Origin: Betaproteobacteria bacterium
GTDB lineage: Bacteria > Pseudomonadota > Gammaproteobacteria > Burkholderiales > Burkholderiaceae_C
Direction: 5' to 3'
NCBI GenBank assembly: GCA_025356445.1
Contig: JANXSZ010000024.1
Location: 111,928 to 175,927, forward strand
DNA length: 64,000 nt
This document shows, one piece after another, positions 36,696 through 47,136 of this stretch (the first letter of the stretch is position 1; each line of letters begins with the position of its first letter). Under the pieces are notes generated by a model that worked only from the letters and a program-made list of their open reading frames with translations, did not search any database and had not been told where the DNA came from. A program made the position numbers and the translations under genes.

Positions 36696-39600
36696 ATGCC
36701 CCTAAAGATAGAGTTTCCAGAATCCCTCCCCGTCTCTGCCAAGCGCGAAGAAATCATGGAGGCCATCAGCGCGCACCAGGTTGTCATCGTTTGCGGTGAA
36801 ACGGGCTCCGGTAAGACCACCCAGTTGCCCAAAATTGCCTTGGCGCTGGGCCGTGGCAAGTGCAATGCGCCCGAGGGAACACCGCCGCACCTGCGCAGGA
36901 TGATTGGCCATACCCAGCCGCGCCGTATCGCCGCCAGCAGCGTGGCCAAACGCATTGCCGAGGAATTAAACACGCCGCTTGGCGATGTGGTGGGGTTCAA
37001 GGTGCGGTTTCAAGACCGCCTCTCGCGGGATGCGTCCGTCAAGTTGATGACCGACGGTATCTTGCTGGCTGAAACGCAGACCGACCCACTGCTTAAAGCC
37101 TACGACACACTCATCATTGACGAGGCGCACGAGCGCAGCTTGAACATTGATTTTTTGCTGGGCTATTTGCGAGAAATTTTGCCACGCCGCCCGGATTTGA
37201 AGGTCATTGTGACCTCCGCCACCATTGACGCGGACAGGTTTGCCAAGCACTTTGAGAGCAAAAGTGGCCCTGCGCCCGTCATCATGGTGTCGGGCCGTAT
37301 GTTTCCGGTGGAGCAGCGTTACCGCCCGTTTGAGGAATCGCGCGATTACGACCTGAACAGCGCGATTGCCGATGGTGTGGACGAACTCTGGCGTGACCCG
37401 CACAACGCGGGCGATATTCTGATTTTCTTGCCCGGTGAGCGTGAAATCCGTGAAGCGACAGACCACCTGCGCAAGCATTTGGCGCACCAGCCGCTGTACC
37501 GCAGCGCCGAGGTGTTACCGCTGTTTGCCCGCCTGAGCCAAACCGAGCAAGACCGTATTTTTGACAGCCACGGCGGCAGACGCATCGTGCTGGCCACCAA
37601 TGTGGCGGAGACTTCGCTGACTGTCCCCGGCATCCGTTACGTGATTGACGCAGGTACAGCGCGCTTGAAGCGCTACAGTTTCAGGAGCAAGGTCGAGCAG
37701 TTGCTGGTGGAGCCCATCAGCCAATCGTCGGCCAACCAGCGCGCCGGGCGCTGCGGGCGGGTGGCGAACGGCATTTGCATCCGGCTTTATGACGAGAAAG
37801 ACTTCAACGGCCGTGCGCGTTTTACCGACCCGGAAATCCTGCGCTCGTCTCTTGCCGGGGTGATTTTGCGCATGAAGGGCTTGCGCCTGGGGGATGTGGA
37901 ACGCTTCCCGTTTTTGGAAGCCCCACGCCCCAAAGCCATTGCCGACGGCTACCAGCTGCTGGCCGAACTGGGCGCGGTGGACGAGGCGAATGAGCTGACG
38001 CGCATCGGTCACGAATTGTCCAAACTCCCGCTAGACCCGCGTGTGGGCCGCATGATTCTGGAGGCCCGTGAGCGCGGTGCGCTTGACGAGGTGCTGGTCA
38101 TCGCCTCTGCCCTCAGCGTGCAGGATGTGCGTGACCGGCCCATGGAGGCGCAACAGCAGGCGGATCAAGCACATGCCAAGTTTGACGATGACAAGAGTGA
38201 GTTCTCGGGGTATTTGAATTTATGGAAATGGCTGGGCGACAACAAAGGAGGCCACGGAACTGACCACAAACTCAGCAACCGCCAGTACGAATCCCTGCTG
38301 CGGCAAAACTTCATCAACGTGCGCCGCCTGCGTGAATGGCGCGACATCCACAGCCAGTTGCTGACAGTGGTGGCCGAGCACAAATGGCGTATCAACACGC
38401 AGGCCGCGTCGTATGAGCAACTGCACCTCTCGATGCTTGCAGGCATGCTGGGCAATGTGGGCTACAAGCTTGAAGACGAGGCGGTCTACCTGGGCGCACG
38501 CGGTATCAAGTTCTACAGCCATCCCGGCGCACATTTGAAAAAGAAGCCTGGGCGCTGGATCGTCTGTGCCGAGCTGGTTGAAACTACCCGTCTGTTTGGT
38601 CGAGGCATTGCAGCCATCGAGCCGCAGTGGATTGAGCAGGTAGCTGACCATTTGCTCAAAAAGCAGTTGCTCGACCCCCATTGGGAAAAGAAGACCGCCG
38701 AAGTGACAGCGCTGGAGCGGGCCACGCTCTACGGCATCGTGATTTACAGCGGTCGGCGTGTGAATTTTGGCCGGGTTGACCCGGTGGCGGCGCGGGAAAT
38801 CTTCATCCGTGAAGCGCTGGTCGGCGGGCAGTGGGACACCAAGTTGCCTTTTCTGGCCGCTAACCAAAAGCTGATTGCGCAGGTGGAAGACCTGGAGCAC
38901 AAGTCCCGTCGCCAAGATGTGCTGGTCGATGACGAGTTGATTTACGCCTTCTACGACGCACAAGTGCCCGCAGACATGTGCAGTGGTGCAGGGCTTGAGA
39001 GTTGGCTGCGCGACCAGCAGCGGGCGCACCAGCATGCCCAGCAGCAGGCCAAAGCCAGCGAAAACCCGGAAAAATGGCTTCTCGCGGCGGCCCTTGTGCC
39101 ATCGCAGCCTTTCATCAACCCGTTGCTGCTGACCCGCGACGCGTTGATGCGCCATGAGGCTGCTGGCATCACCGCGCAATCTTTCCCGCGCAGTATCCGT
39201 TTGGGTGGCGTGGACTGCGCCACCACCTACCTGCACGAGCCGGGCGACGCCAAAGATGGTTTGACCGTTACCGTGCCGCTCTTCGTGCTGAACCAAGTCA
39301 ACGACGAACGTGGCGAATGGTTGGTGCCAGGCATGTTGAAAGACAAAATCCAGGCGCTGCTTAAAACCTTGCACCAACGCCCCCGCTCGCGTTTGGTGCC
39401 GCTGCCTGACACCGCCACCAGGATGGCTGAGACGTTGAACGCGCCTGAGCTGTTCGGCCACGGGGCGTTGATCGACGCGGTGCTGAAGCTGGTGCGACTG
39501 GCCACCTCGCTCGATATTGTGCGTGCCGACATCAAGGCCGACATGCTCAGCCCCCATCTGTTCATGAACTTCCGCGTGGTGGACGAACATGGCCGTCAGT

Positions 39601-40691
39601 TGGGCACAGGGCGTAATTTGGGGGCGCTCAAAGCCGAATTGGGTGCGCAGGCACGGGGCGCATTCCAGGCGTTGGCGGGGCTGAAGATGGCCAGCAATGC
39701 GGCTGCGGCCACCTCTTCAGTTGTTCAAGCCGCAGTTCAGCCTGAAAATAAGCCGCTACAGCATACAGGGCATGCTGTACCAGCTATTAAAAAAGAAGCA
39801 CAGTCCGCTGCATTGGCCGCTCAACGCCACACCGCTTGGACATTCGGCGAGCTGCCTGAATTGCTCGAAATCCAAAAAGGTGGCCTCACCCTTATTGGCT
39901 ACCCTGGCCTGATTGACGCGGGTGATGCTGTCACCATCGAAGTCTTTGACGAACCTGAGGTCGCCGCCGCCAAGCACCGCGCTGGCCTGCGCCGTCTGTT
40001 TGCTTTGCAGATCAAAGACGCGCTGAAGTATCTGGAAAAAAACATCCCAGACCTGCAAAAGATGGCTGTCACCTTCATGCAGGTTGGCAAAAATGCGGAC
40101 GGCTCTGGCGGTGGCACGCTGGAAGAGCTGCGCGAGCAAATCATTGCCGTGGCCCTTGACCGGGCTTTTTTGCTAGACCCCCTGCCCACACACGAGTTCG
40201 ACTTCAAACGCCGCATCGAAGAAGGCCGTGGCCGCCTGACCCTCATTGCCAATGAGGTGGCGAGGCTGGCGGCCACCATTTTGGCCGAGTACGCCACGGC
40301 GGCCCGCAAAATCAAAGACACCAAAAATGCTCCCGAAGCCACGGCAGACGCCGCCCAGCAGCTCGCGCGTTTGATGCCCAAGCGCTTCTTGACCGCCTCC
40401 GCGTGGGGGCCGTTACAGCACTTTGCACGCTACCTGAAAGCCATCACCTCGCGCTTGGAAAAATACCGGGCTGACCCTGCCCGCGATGCGGCACGGATGG
40501 CGGAATTGCGTCCGCAAGAGCAACGCTACTGGCGTCTGGTGGCCGAGCGCAAGGGCGTGGCCGATGCCCGGATGCAGGAATTCCGTTGGCTGCTGGAGGA
40601 ACTGCGGGTCAGCTTTTTTGCGCAGGAGCTGCGTACGCCTCAGCCGGTGAGTGTCAAAAGGCTGGACAAGGCTTGGGGACAGCTGGGGTGA
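36696..40691 (+). CDS. hrpA: ATP-dependent RNA helicase HrpA
   Basis: 1,331 residues from the ATG at 36696 (MPLKIEFPESLPVSAKREEIMEAI); a GTG 33 bases upstream in the same frame falls in the antitoxin operator and is less likely. DEAH-box motifs: GETGSGKTTQLPK (I), TQPRRIAA (Ia), DEAH in IIDEAHERSLNIDFLLG (II), SAT (III) and QRAGRCGR (VI), followed by HA2 and OB-fold regions and the long HrpA-specific C-terminus (DUF3418). The family acts on ribosomes and mRNA, including collided-ribosome rescue in E. coli. Around residues 1018-1050 an Ala/Gln-rich linker is coded by sequence with a palindrome and a repeat-like 17-mer, suggesting an in-frame insertion. Length is normal for the family. Confidence 0.95.
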   Translation: MPLKIEFPESLPVSAKREEIMEAISAHQVVIVCGETGSGKTTQLPKIALALGRGKCNAPEGTPPHLRRMIGHTQPRRIAASSVAKRIAEELNTPLGDVVGFKVRFQDRLSRDASVKLMTDGILLAETQTDPLLKAYDTLIIDEAHERSLNIDFLLGYLREILPRRPDLKVIVTSATIDADRFAKHFESKSGPAPVIMVSGRMFPVEQRYRPFEESRDYDLNSAIADGVDELWRDPHNAGDILIFLPGEREIREATDHLRKHLAHQPLYRSAEVLPLFARLSQTEQDRIFDSHGGRRIVLATNVAETSLTVPGIRYVIDAGTARLKRYSFRSKVEQLLVEPISQSSANQRAGRCGRVANGICIRLYDEKDFNGRARFTDPEILRSSLAGVILRMKGLRLGDVERFPFLEAPRPKAIADGYQLLAELGAVDEANELTRIGHELSKLPLDPRVGRMILEARERGALDEVLVIASALSVQDVRDRPMEAQQQADQAHAKFDDDKSEFSGYLNLWKWLGDNKGGHGTDHKLSNRQYESLLRQNFINVRRLREWRDIHSQLLTVVAEHKWRINTQAASYEQLHLSMLAGMLGNVGYKLEDEAVYLGARGIKFYSHPGAHLKKKPGRWIVCAELVETTRLFGRGIAAIEPQWIEQVADHLLKKQLLDPHWEKKTAEVTALERATLYGIVIYSGRRVNFGRVDPVAAREIFIREALVGGQWDTKLPFLAANQKLIAQVEDLEHKSRRQDVLVDDELIYAFYDAQVPADMCSGAGLESWLRDQQRAHQHAQQQAKASENPEKWLLAAALVPSQPFINPLLLTRDALMRHEAAGITAQSFPRSIRLGGVDCATTYLHEPGDAKDGLTVTVPLFVLNQVNDERGEWLVPGMLKDKIQALLKTLHQRPRSRLVPLPDTATRMAETLNAPELFGHGALIDAVLKLVRLATSLDIVRADIKADMLSPHLFMNFRVVDEHGRQLGTGRNLGALKAELGAQARGAFQALAGLKMASNAAAATSSVVQAAVQPENKPLQHTGHAVPAIKKEAQSAALAAQRHTAWTFGELPELLEIQKGGLTLIGYPGLIDAGDAVTIEVFDEPEVAAAKHRAGLRRLFALQIKDALKYLEKNIPDLQKMAVTFMQVGKNADGSGGGTLEELREQIIAVALDRAFLLDPLPTHEFDFKRRIEEGRGRLTLIANEVARLAATILAEYATAARKIKDTKNAPEATADAAQQLARLMPKRFLTASAWGPLQHFARYLKAITSRLEKYRADPARDAARMAELRPQEQRYWRLVAERKGVADARMQEFRWLLEELRVSFFAQELRTPQPVSVKRLDKAWGQLG
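39757..39799. repeat. Inverted repeat plus degenerate 17-mer inside hrpA
   Basis: TACAGCAT at 39757-39764 and ATGCTGTA at 39772-39779 form 8-base arms around a 7-base loop; it is followed at 39783-39799 by GCTATTAAAAAAGAAGC, a degenerate member of the palindrome family read as Ala-Ile-Lys-Lys-Glu-Ala. Confidence 0.45.
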
Positions 40692-40737
40692 TCTTTTCCT
40701 GTTGCCCGTGACTTGTGACTTGTGCCGCTCAGGGCGT

Positions 40738-43700
40738 TCAGTTCACGTCACCGTTGGCTTGGTGGGGTGTCTTGAGCAGGGCATTGGCCGCCACAGGATG
40801 TCCAAAATAATAGCCCTGGAAGGCGTCGCAGCCGCTGCTGGCAAGAAAGTTACGCTGCTCTGCGGTTTCTACGCCCTCGGCAATCACCGTCAGCCCCAGG
40901 CTGTGGCCCAGTGCCAGGATGGTGCGGGCGATGACTGCGTCGCTGGGGTCGGTCAGGACATCACGCACAAACGACTGGTCAATCTTGAGTTGGTCCAGTG
41001 GCAGGCGCTTGAGGTACGACAGCGAGGAATAGCCTGTACCAAAATCGTCCAGTGAAAAGCCCACACCAAAGGCCTTGATGGCATTCATCTTGACGATGAC
41101 ATCTTCCACATCGTCAACCAGTGTGCTTTCGGTCAATTCAAGTTTCAGTAAATAGGGGTTGGCTCCAGTTTTTTGCAGTGCCTGGGCAATATGGTCAACA
41201 AAATCAGTTTGCGCAAACTGGGAGGCACTCACGTTGACAGCCATGGTCCAGTGTGCGGTTTCGGGTTGGTCTGCCCACGCTACCAGTTGGGCGCAGGCGG
41301 TCTCAAGCACCCATTGGCCCAAGGGCAGGATCAATCCTGTTTCTTCTGCCAGCGTGATGAACTGTACGGGAGAAACCAGGCCATTCAAGGCGTGGTTCCA
41401 GCGCACCAGTGCTTCCACGCCTGTGGTTGCCCCATCACCGTTCACCTGGATTTGGTAGTGCAGCACAAACTCTTGCAGTGTCAAACCCTGGTGCATCTCT
41501 TTGATGAGTGAATCGTGGTCTGCCACTGCCGCCTGCATGGCTGGATCGAAAAACCGTGCTGCATTGCGGCCTGCGGATTTGGCTTGGTACATGGCCAAAT
41601 CTGCTTTTTTGAGCAAATCATCCAGCGCGTCATGGTCGCCCATGAAGACGACGATGCCAATGCTGGTGGTGGTGGTGTGGGTATGTCCGTGCAGGTTGTA
41701 CGTTTTTCTCAGGGTGTCGAGGATTTTGTTCGCGATGATTTCCGCCTGTGTTGCTGCCTCGTGGTCATGGACGCTCAACGCTTCCAGCAGCACCACGAAC
41801 TCATCCCCGCCCAGGCGCGCCACGCTGTCGCCTTCGCGCACACAAGACTGAAGCCGTGTTGCCACCTGCTGCAACAACACATCACCGACATCGTGTCCCA
41901 AGGTGTCATTGAGACTTTTGAAATGGTCCAGATCCAGGAACATCAGGGCGCCATGCGCTGTGGTGCGAGCGGAAGTCACCATGGCTTGCTTGAGGCGGTC
42001 CATCAGCAAACGGCGGTTGGGCAGTCCGGTCAGCGCATCGTAAAAGGCCAAGCGACGGATTTCTTCTTCGTCCTGGCGGCGTTGGGTGATATCGCGGGCG
42101 ACACCGATGAACGTGGTTTGTCCAGCGCGTGTAACCTTGGATACGGACAGGCTCATGGGGAATATGCTGCCATCCTTGCGCTTGCCCTGCACCTCGCGCG
42201 AGATGCCGATGACGCGGGATTCGCCAGTCTTCTGGTAATTCTGTATGTAGCTATCGTGCTGTTGCCCATGCAATTCGGGGATCAGCATGGACACATTTTT
42301 TCCCAGCACTTCCTCAAGGGTGTAGCCAAACACAGTGCAGGCTGATTTGTTGAAGGACTCAATCATCCCTTGCGTTGTGCTGGTGAGGACGCAGTCCAGC
42401 ATGTTGTCGAGAATGGTCTGGGTGTGCAGTGCTGCCTCGCGGAGCGTGTTTTCGGCCTGCTTGCTGTCGGTGATGTCATGGAAGGCGCCCAGCAACTTGA
42501 TGACTTTGCCATTTTCAATCATGGGGAAACCCTGTGCTCTCACCCACAAATGCTTTCCCTTGGCGGTGATCATGGGCAGTTCCAGATCCCAGGGCGTTCC
42601 GAATTGAATGCCCGCTTGTACCGCTGTCTGGATGGTCGTTCGGGCGCTGGGGGCATAAAAGTTGATGGCTTGGTCGAGGGGGGGCGCCACAAGCGGATCA
42701 ACTTCATGGATGCGGCATGTTTCTTTCGACCAAAAGGGCTGCATTGTTTGCAAATCCAGCTCCCAGCCACCGACTTTGGCAACTTCCCCGGTGCGCTCCA
42801 GCAGTTCTGCCGTGGTGGCGAGGGATTGCCGTACACGGTAGGCCTCTGTCACATCGCTGAACACCAGCACCACCCCTACTATTTGGCCTGAGGCATCTCG
42901 GATGGGCGCACCACTGTCTGAAATTTGGTATTCCTTCCCGTCACGGGCAAGAAGCGCCGTGTGGTTGGCCAGTCCCACAACGTCCCCGCTCGCCATCACC
43001 AGTTGTACCGGATTGGCCGCAGGCGTGCGTGTCTGGGCATGGATGATTTGAAAGACTTCGGGCAATGACCGGCCAGTGGCTTCTGTCAGAGCCCAGCCCG
43101 TCAGGCGCTCGGCCGTGGCGTTCATGCGGGTAATCCGGCCTGTTGCGTCTGTGGCGATCACGGCATCGCCAATGGATTGCAGTGTGATGGCCAGGTTCTC
43201 TTCACTGAGACGGAGTTTTTCTTCAGCGCGTTTGCGTTCGGTCACATCGTTGGCCAGCACCAGCTTCGCCTGGCGATCGCCAAACTTCAGGGCATGCGAG
43301 GTAATCTCAACCAAAATGAGGCTGCCATCTTTGCGGCAGTGGCGCCACAGCCCTGCTTCGCTGCGCCCCAAACGGGCTTGGTGCAACTCTTGTTCGAGAC
43401 GCACCAATTCTTCCGCCGGACGGATATCGCGGATCGTCATCGCCAAGAACTCTTCATGGCTGTAGCCGTAGTGGGCCACCGCAGCATCGTTGACTGCAAG
43501 AAAGGCTGCGGTTTCAAGGTCATAGACCCACATGGGGTGGGGGTTGCTTTCAAACAATTCCCGGTAGCGGGTTTCGCTGGCTTGCAGGGCCGCTTCATTT
43601 TGCTTTCGCTCCGTGATGTCTACCCGAATCCCCAACAGACGACTGGCCTTGCCCTCAGGCGTGTGCGTGAGCACGCGTCCGCTCACGCTGACCCAGCGGA

Positions 43701-44985
43701 ACGAGCCATCGGCATGCCGCAGTCGTGCTTCGTAGTGGTAGGGCGTGCCGTCGCCAGAGAGCAGCACGGCCTGAATCTTTTGCGCCACCATATCCTTGTC
43801 TTCGGGATGGATACGATCAAGCCATTTGTCGCGGTTGACAAAGCCCTCTTCGGGGTCATAGCCCAGCATGGTGAAATAAGTGGGGGTAGCGAACCACTGG
43901 TCTGTTACCAGATCCCAGTCCCAAACGCCAATAGCGGCTGCATCTGTTGCCAGGGTAAGCCGTTGCGCCATGTCCTGAACATGGTTTTCTGTCTGCATTC
44001 TTTGTCGCCAGGCTTGGTTCAGGAAGGCACACAAAATGACGATGGCCAACGAGGCGGCAACCCAGGTGGTGATTCCTACGGCAGCCAGTTGCCGCCAAGG
44101 TGCCAAGATGACTTGGTACGATTGACCGACCACCACTGCCAGTCCAGGCTGTGCTGACAAGGTGCGGTAGGAAAACATGCGGACTATGCCGTCAATAGGG
44201 CTGGCTATGTCGAAGTTGCCAGCAGGATTGCGCGGCAACAGATCGCGGAACAAAGAGCGGCCTGCAAACTCTTTCCCCATGACTGCATCATCAAACGGGC
44301 TGCGCATCATCAGCACGCCATCACGACGGAACAAGATAACCGAGCCATCAGCCCCCAAATTGACAGAGCTCCAAAGCTCTTCAAAATAGGGCGGTTCCAC
44401 CGAAGCAACGATAAGTCCCGAAAACGTGCCATCGGCCGATGACAAGGGGCGCACGGCATTGATGATCCATTTGCCACTGACACGACCGCGCAAAGGAGGG
44501 CTGATGTGGAATGTAGTCAGCGGCTGCGTTTGGTAGATTTGGAAGTAGGCCCGGTCTGCAACGTCAACGCCTACAGAACTGCCGTTTGAATCGTAAGTAA
44601 CGCGGCCTTGCGTATCGACGACAAACAGCACGCGTGCAAAAGGCAGTTCTTTGGCCTGCTCATGCAGCAGTGCACGAGCCGACTGCATATCCAGCTTACC
44701 CGAAGCCTGGAGTTGTGCCAAGCTGCTTGCCGCCAGTTGCAACCGTTGGTCTACGGTTTGAAACGTGCGTGTGGTTTGCTCTTCTATGACATGGGCAAAC
44801 GATTCCGTCAGTCGCTTGCCCGATTCAATCGCCTGTGTCCGCAGGTAGGCCAATGTCAGCGCAATCAAGCAGCCCGATACCAAAATAACAGCCAATGCCA
44901 ACCCAAACAGCAGGTTTCGTCTTGGCTGACGCCGGGGTATCTGCGGTCTGTGCTGGGGCTGTGAGGCGCCAAATTCTGATCTCAT
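40738..44985 (-). CDS. Cache-PAS-GGDEF-EAL cyclic-di-GMP signalling protein
   Basis: 1,415 residues. A membrane helix at about 25-48 and another at about 300-322 bracket a periplasmic dCache sensor domain (FARVLFVVDTQGRVTYDSNGSSVGVDVADRAYFQIY). Then come about five PAS/PAC domains (roughly 350-965). The GGDEF domain starts near 975 (FYDALTGLPNRRLLMDRL, active-site ARLGGDEF, FLDLDHF) and the EAL domain near 1160 (GVEALVRWNH, NVSASQFAQ, LELTESTLVDD, DDFGTGYSSLSYLKRLPLDQLKIDQSFV, AEGVETAEQ). Both catalytic signatures are intact, so it may both make and break cyclic-di-GMP. Input is likely an extracellular small molecule plus PAS cofactors. It ends 46 bases before convergent hrpA. Confidence 0.95.
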   Translation of the reverse strand: MRSEFGASQPQHRPQIPRRQPRRNLLFGLALAVILVSGCLIALTLAYLRTQAIESGKRLTESFAHVIEEQTTRTFQTVDQRLQLAASSLAQLQASGKLDMQSARALLHEQAKELPFARVLFVVDTQGRVTYDSNGSSVGVDVADRAYFQIYQTQPLTTFHISPPLRGRVSGKWIINAVRPLSSADGTFSGLIVASVEPPYFEELWSSVNLGADGSVILFRRDGVLMMRSPFDDAVMGKEFAGRSLFRDLLPRNPAGNFDIASPIDGIVRMFSYRTLSAQPGLAVVVGQSYQVILAPWRQLAAVGITTWVAASLAIVILCAFLNQAWRQRMQTENHVQDMAQRLTLATDAAAIGVWDWDLVTDQWFATPTYFTMLGYDPEEGFVNRDKWLDRIHPEDKDMVAQKIQAVLLSGDGTPYHYEARLRHADGSFRWVSVSGRVLTHTPEGKASRLLGIRVDITERKQNEAALQASETRYRELFESNPHPMWVYDLETAAFLAVNDAAVAHYGYSHEEFLAMTIRDIRPAEELVRLEQELHQARLGRSEAGLWRHCRKDGSLILVEITSHALKFGDRQAKLVLANDVTERKRAEEKLRLSEENLAITLQSIGDAVIATDATGRITRMNATAERLTGWALTEATGRSLPEVFQIIHAQTRTPAANPVQLVMASGDVVGLANHTALLARDGKEYQISDSGAPIRDASGQIVGVVLVFSDVTEAYRVRQSLATTAELLERTGEVAKVGGWELDLQTMQPFWSKETCRIHEVDPLVAPPLDQAINFYAPSARTTIQTAVQAGIQFGTPWDLELPMITAKGKHLWVRAQGFPMIENGKVIKLLGAFHDITDSKQAENTLREAALHTQTILDNMLDCVLTSTTQGMIESFNKSACTVFGYTLEEVLGKNVSMLIPELHGQQHDSYIQNYQKTGESRVIGISREVQGKRKDGSIFPMSLSVSKVTRAGQTTFIGVARDITQRRQDEEEIRRLAFYDALTGLPNRRLLMDRLKQAMVTSARTTAHGALMFLDLDHFKSLNDTLGHDVGDVLLQQVATRLQSCVREGDSVARLGGDEFVVLLEALSVHDHEAATQAEIIANKILDTLRKTYNLHGHTHTTTTSIGIVVFMGDHDALDDLLKKADLAMYQAKSAGRNAARFFDPAMQAAVADHDSLIKEMHQGLTLQEFVLHYQIQVNGDGATTGVEALVRWNHALNGLVSPVQFITLAEETGLILPLGQWVLETACAQLVAWADQPETAHWTMAVNVSASQFAQTDFVDHIAQALQKTGANPYLLKLELTESTLVDDVEDVIVKMNAIKAFGVGFSLDDFGTGYSSLSYLKRLPLDQLKIDQSFVRDVLTDPSDAVIARTILALGHSLGLTVIAEGVETAEQRNFLASSGCDAFQGYYFGHPVAANALLKTPHQANGDVN

Positions 44986-45163
44986 CTGTGGTGCTACAGG
45001 TCAATCATTTTGTTACATGTTTACAGTCTAGTGGAGTTTGATGAATTGAACCGGCTCGCATGGAATGCCCCCTGTTCCGTGTCTACCGAGTTTTGTGTAC
45101 GCAGCCCTTAATCTGCCTTTCATACGTGGCATCCTTATCGTATTTTCAAAGTGTCAACACCCC

Positions 45164-46219
45164 ATGCTCACCTTCTACAACCTTATCCACACTCAACATG
45201 CCGCCCGATTTGAGATTTTTCGGGGGGACAAAGTCCCCGCGTTTGAGAAGCCTGAGCGTGCCAACGGGGTCGCGGATCGGTTGCTGTTGCGTCGCCATGT
45301 GCTGCGCACACCCGATGCGGATGCGCGGGCCGTCATGCACCAAGTTCATACCCCTCGCTATCTGCGCTTCCTGCAAACCGCATGGCAGCAGTGGGTGGCG
45401 CTGGACCCGTCCAACGCTGAGCGCGAGGCTTTCCCCTCGGTCTGGCCAGTACGCAGCTTGCGCAGCGACATCGAGCCCACCAACTTCACCGGTAAGCTGG
45501 GCCTGTATTCCATGGACAACGGTGCGCCGGTGTTGGTGGGCACGTGGGATGCCGTGAAAGGTGGCGCAGATGCGGCGCACAGTGCTGCGCTGGCGGTGTC
45601 GCGCGGCGACAGCAAGGCCGCGTTTTGCCTCTCGCGTCCACCTGGTCACCATGCGGGGGCCGATTTCATGGGCGGCTACTGCTTTATCAACAACGCCGCT
45701 GTGGCGGCACAAACGCTGCTGAACCAGGGCGCCCAGCGTGTGGCTTTGCTGGACGTGGATTACCACCACGGCAACGGGACACAAAGCATTTTTTACGAAC
45801 GCGCTGATGTGCTGTTCATCAGCATCCACGGCGATCCACGTACCGAGTACCCTTTTTACCTGGGCCATGCGGACGAAACCGGTGAGGGCGCGGGTCTGGG
45901 TTTCAACCTGAACTTGCCGTTGCCCGCAGGCAGCAGCGTGGCCGCCTGGTTTGGGGCGTTGGAAGCCGCCTGCACCCGGATTGCCGTGCACCAGACCGAT
46001 GCGCTGGTGGTGTCGCTGGGTTTGGACACGTTCGCGGGCGACCCGATTTCCAGCTTTGCCCTGTTGGCCGATGATTTCACCCGTTTGGGTCAACGTCTCG
46101 CCGCTTTGGGCTTGCCTACGGTGTTTGTGTTTGAAGGCGGCTACGCGACCGCCGAATTGGCCGTCAACACGGTGAACGTGCTGGAAGGCTTTGACATGGC
46201 AGTGTCCGTGTCAGTGTGA
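45164..46219 (+). CDS. Histone deacetylase family protein, likely acetylpolyamine amidohydrolase
   Basis: 351 residues from ATG 45164 (MLTFYNLIHTQHAARFEIFRG); the frame upstream has no homologous look. Arginase-fold deacetylase motifs: SRPPGHHAGADFMGGYCFINNAAVAAQ (the two active-site histidines), LLDVDYHHGNGTQSIFYERADVLFISIHGDPRTEYPFYLG (zinc ligands D and H), SLGLDTFAGDP (third zinc ligand) and FEGGYATAELAVN. The YCFxNNAA segment and length fit the acetylpolyamine amidohydrolase subgroup, which deacetylates acetylated putrescine or cadaverine. True substrate is unproven. It precedes the 3-hydroxybutyrate dehydrogenase gene by 130 bases, so joint transcription is uncertain. Confidence 0.85.
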   Translation: MLTFYNLIHTQHAARFEIFRGDKVPAFEKPERANGVADRLLLRRHVLRTPDADARAVMHQVHTPRYLRFLQTAWQQWVALDPSNAEREAFPSVWPVRSLRSDIEPTNFTGKLGLYSMDNGAPVLVGTWDAVKGGADAAHSAALAVSRGDSKAAFCLSRPPGHHAGADFMGGYCFINNAAVAAQTLLNQGAQRVALLDVDYHHGNGTQSIFYERADVLFISIHGDPRTEYPFYLGHADETGEGAGLGFNLNLPLPAGSSVAAWFGALEAACTRIAVHQTDALVVSLGLDTFAGDPISSFALLADDFTRLGQRLAALGLPTVFVFEGGYATAELAVNTVNVLEGFDMAVSVSV

Positions 46220-46349
46220 CAGCGTGTATGTGATGGTTTGCACGAAGTAATGCAAAGTCCAGCGCAACGTCAGGCCTAGCTCTTGCAGCGGGCTATAGTT
46301 TCCTCACCTGTACCAACGTGTTTCCCCTTTTTACCCAAGGAATTTACCC

Positions 46350-47120
46350 ATGCTTAACGGAAAAACTGCCCTCGTCACTGGCTCCACCAGCGGTATTGGT
46401 CTGGGCATCGCCCTGCAACTCGCCAAGCAAGGCGCCAATATCATTCTGAATGGTTTTGGCGACCACACCGGCCCCAAGGCCGAAGTCGAGGCGCTGGGCG
46501 TCAAAGTGGGTTACAGCGGTGCAGACATGAGCAAGCCCGCCGAAATCGCCGCCATGATCGACTACGCCACTGCAGAGTTTGGTGGTGTGGATATTTTGGT
46601 CAACAACGCAGGTATTCAGCATGTCGCGCCGATTGAGTCGTTCCCGATTGAAAAATGGGACGCCATCATCGCGATCAACCTGAGCGCCGCCTTCCACGCC
46701 ACGCGCTTGGTGATTCCCGGTATGCGCGCCAAAAACTGGGGCCGCGTCATCAGCATTGCCTCGGCGCACGGCCTGGTGGCATCGGCCAACAAATCGGCTT
46801 ACGTGGCGGCCAAGCATGGCGTGGTGGGCATGACCAAAGCCGTCGCCCTGGAAACTGCAACCACTGGCGTCACAGTGAACGCGATTTGCCCCGGTTGGGT
46901 GCTGACGCCACTGGTGCAAAAGCAAATTGATGACCGCTCGGCCAACGAGAAAATCACCATTGCGCAAGCCACAAAAGAGTTGCTGGGCGAAAAAGAGCCC
47001 TCACTGCAATTCACCACCCCCGAGCAACTCGGCGACTTGGCCGTGTTCATGTGCTCGCCCGCAGCGGACAACATTCGCGGTGTGGCCTGGGCTGCCGACG
47101 GTGGCTGGACAGCCCAATAA
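46350..47120 (+). CDS. 3-hydroxybutyrate dehydrogenase
   Basis: Short-chain dehydrogenase that oxidises 3-hydroxybutyrate to acetoacetate with NAD, a step in use of stored polyhydroxybutyrate. 256 residues. NAD motif [12 protein letters not shown] (10-21), NNAGIQH (85-91), catalytic Ser138, Tyr151 and Lys155 ([24 protein letters not shown]). The stretch [26 protein letters not shown] and end [13 protein letters not shown] are what I know from this enzyme. AAGGAA precedes the ATG. The acetoacetate decarboxylase gene starts 16 bases after the stop, so the product of one enzyme is the substrate of the next. Confidence 0.93.
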   Translation: MLNGKTALVTGSTSGIGLGIALQLAKQGANIILNGFGDHTGPKAEVEALGVKVGYSGADMSKPAEIAAMIDYATAEFGGVDILVNNAGIQHVAPIESFPIEKWDAIIAINLSAAFHATRLVIPGMRAKNWGRVISIASAHGLVASANKSAYVAAKHGVVGMTKAVALETATTGVTVNAICPGWVLTPLVQKQIDDRSANEKITIAQATKELLGEKEPSLQFTTPEQLGDLAVFMCSPAADNIRGVAWAADGGWTAQ

Positions 47121-47136
47121 GTATGGGTTTATTGCT

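Noticed and set aside
38220..39590. 456-residue minus-strand frame opposite hrpA
   Set aside because: Antisense shadow of an intact helicase; no start signals or domains.
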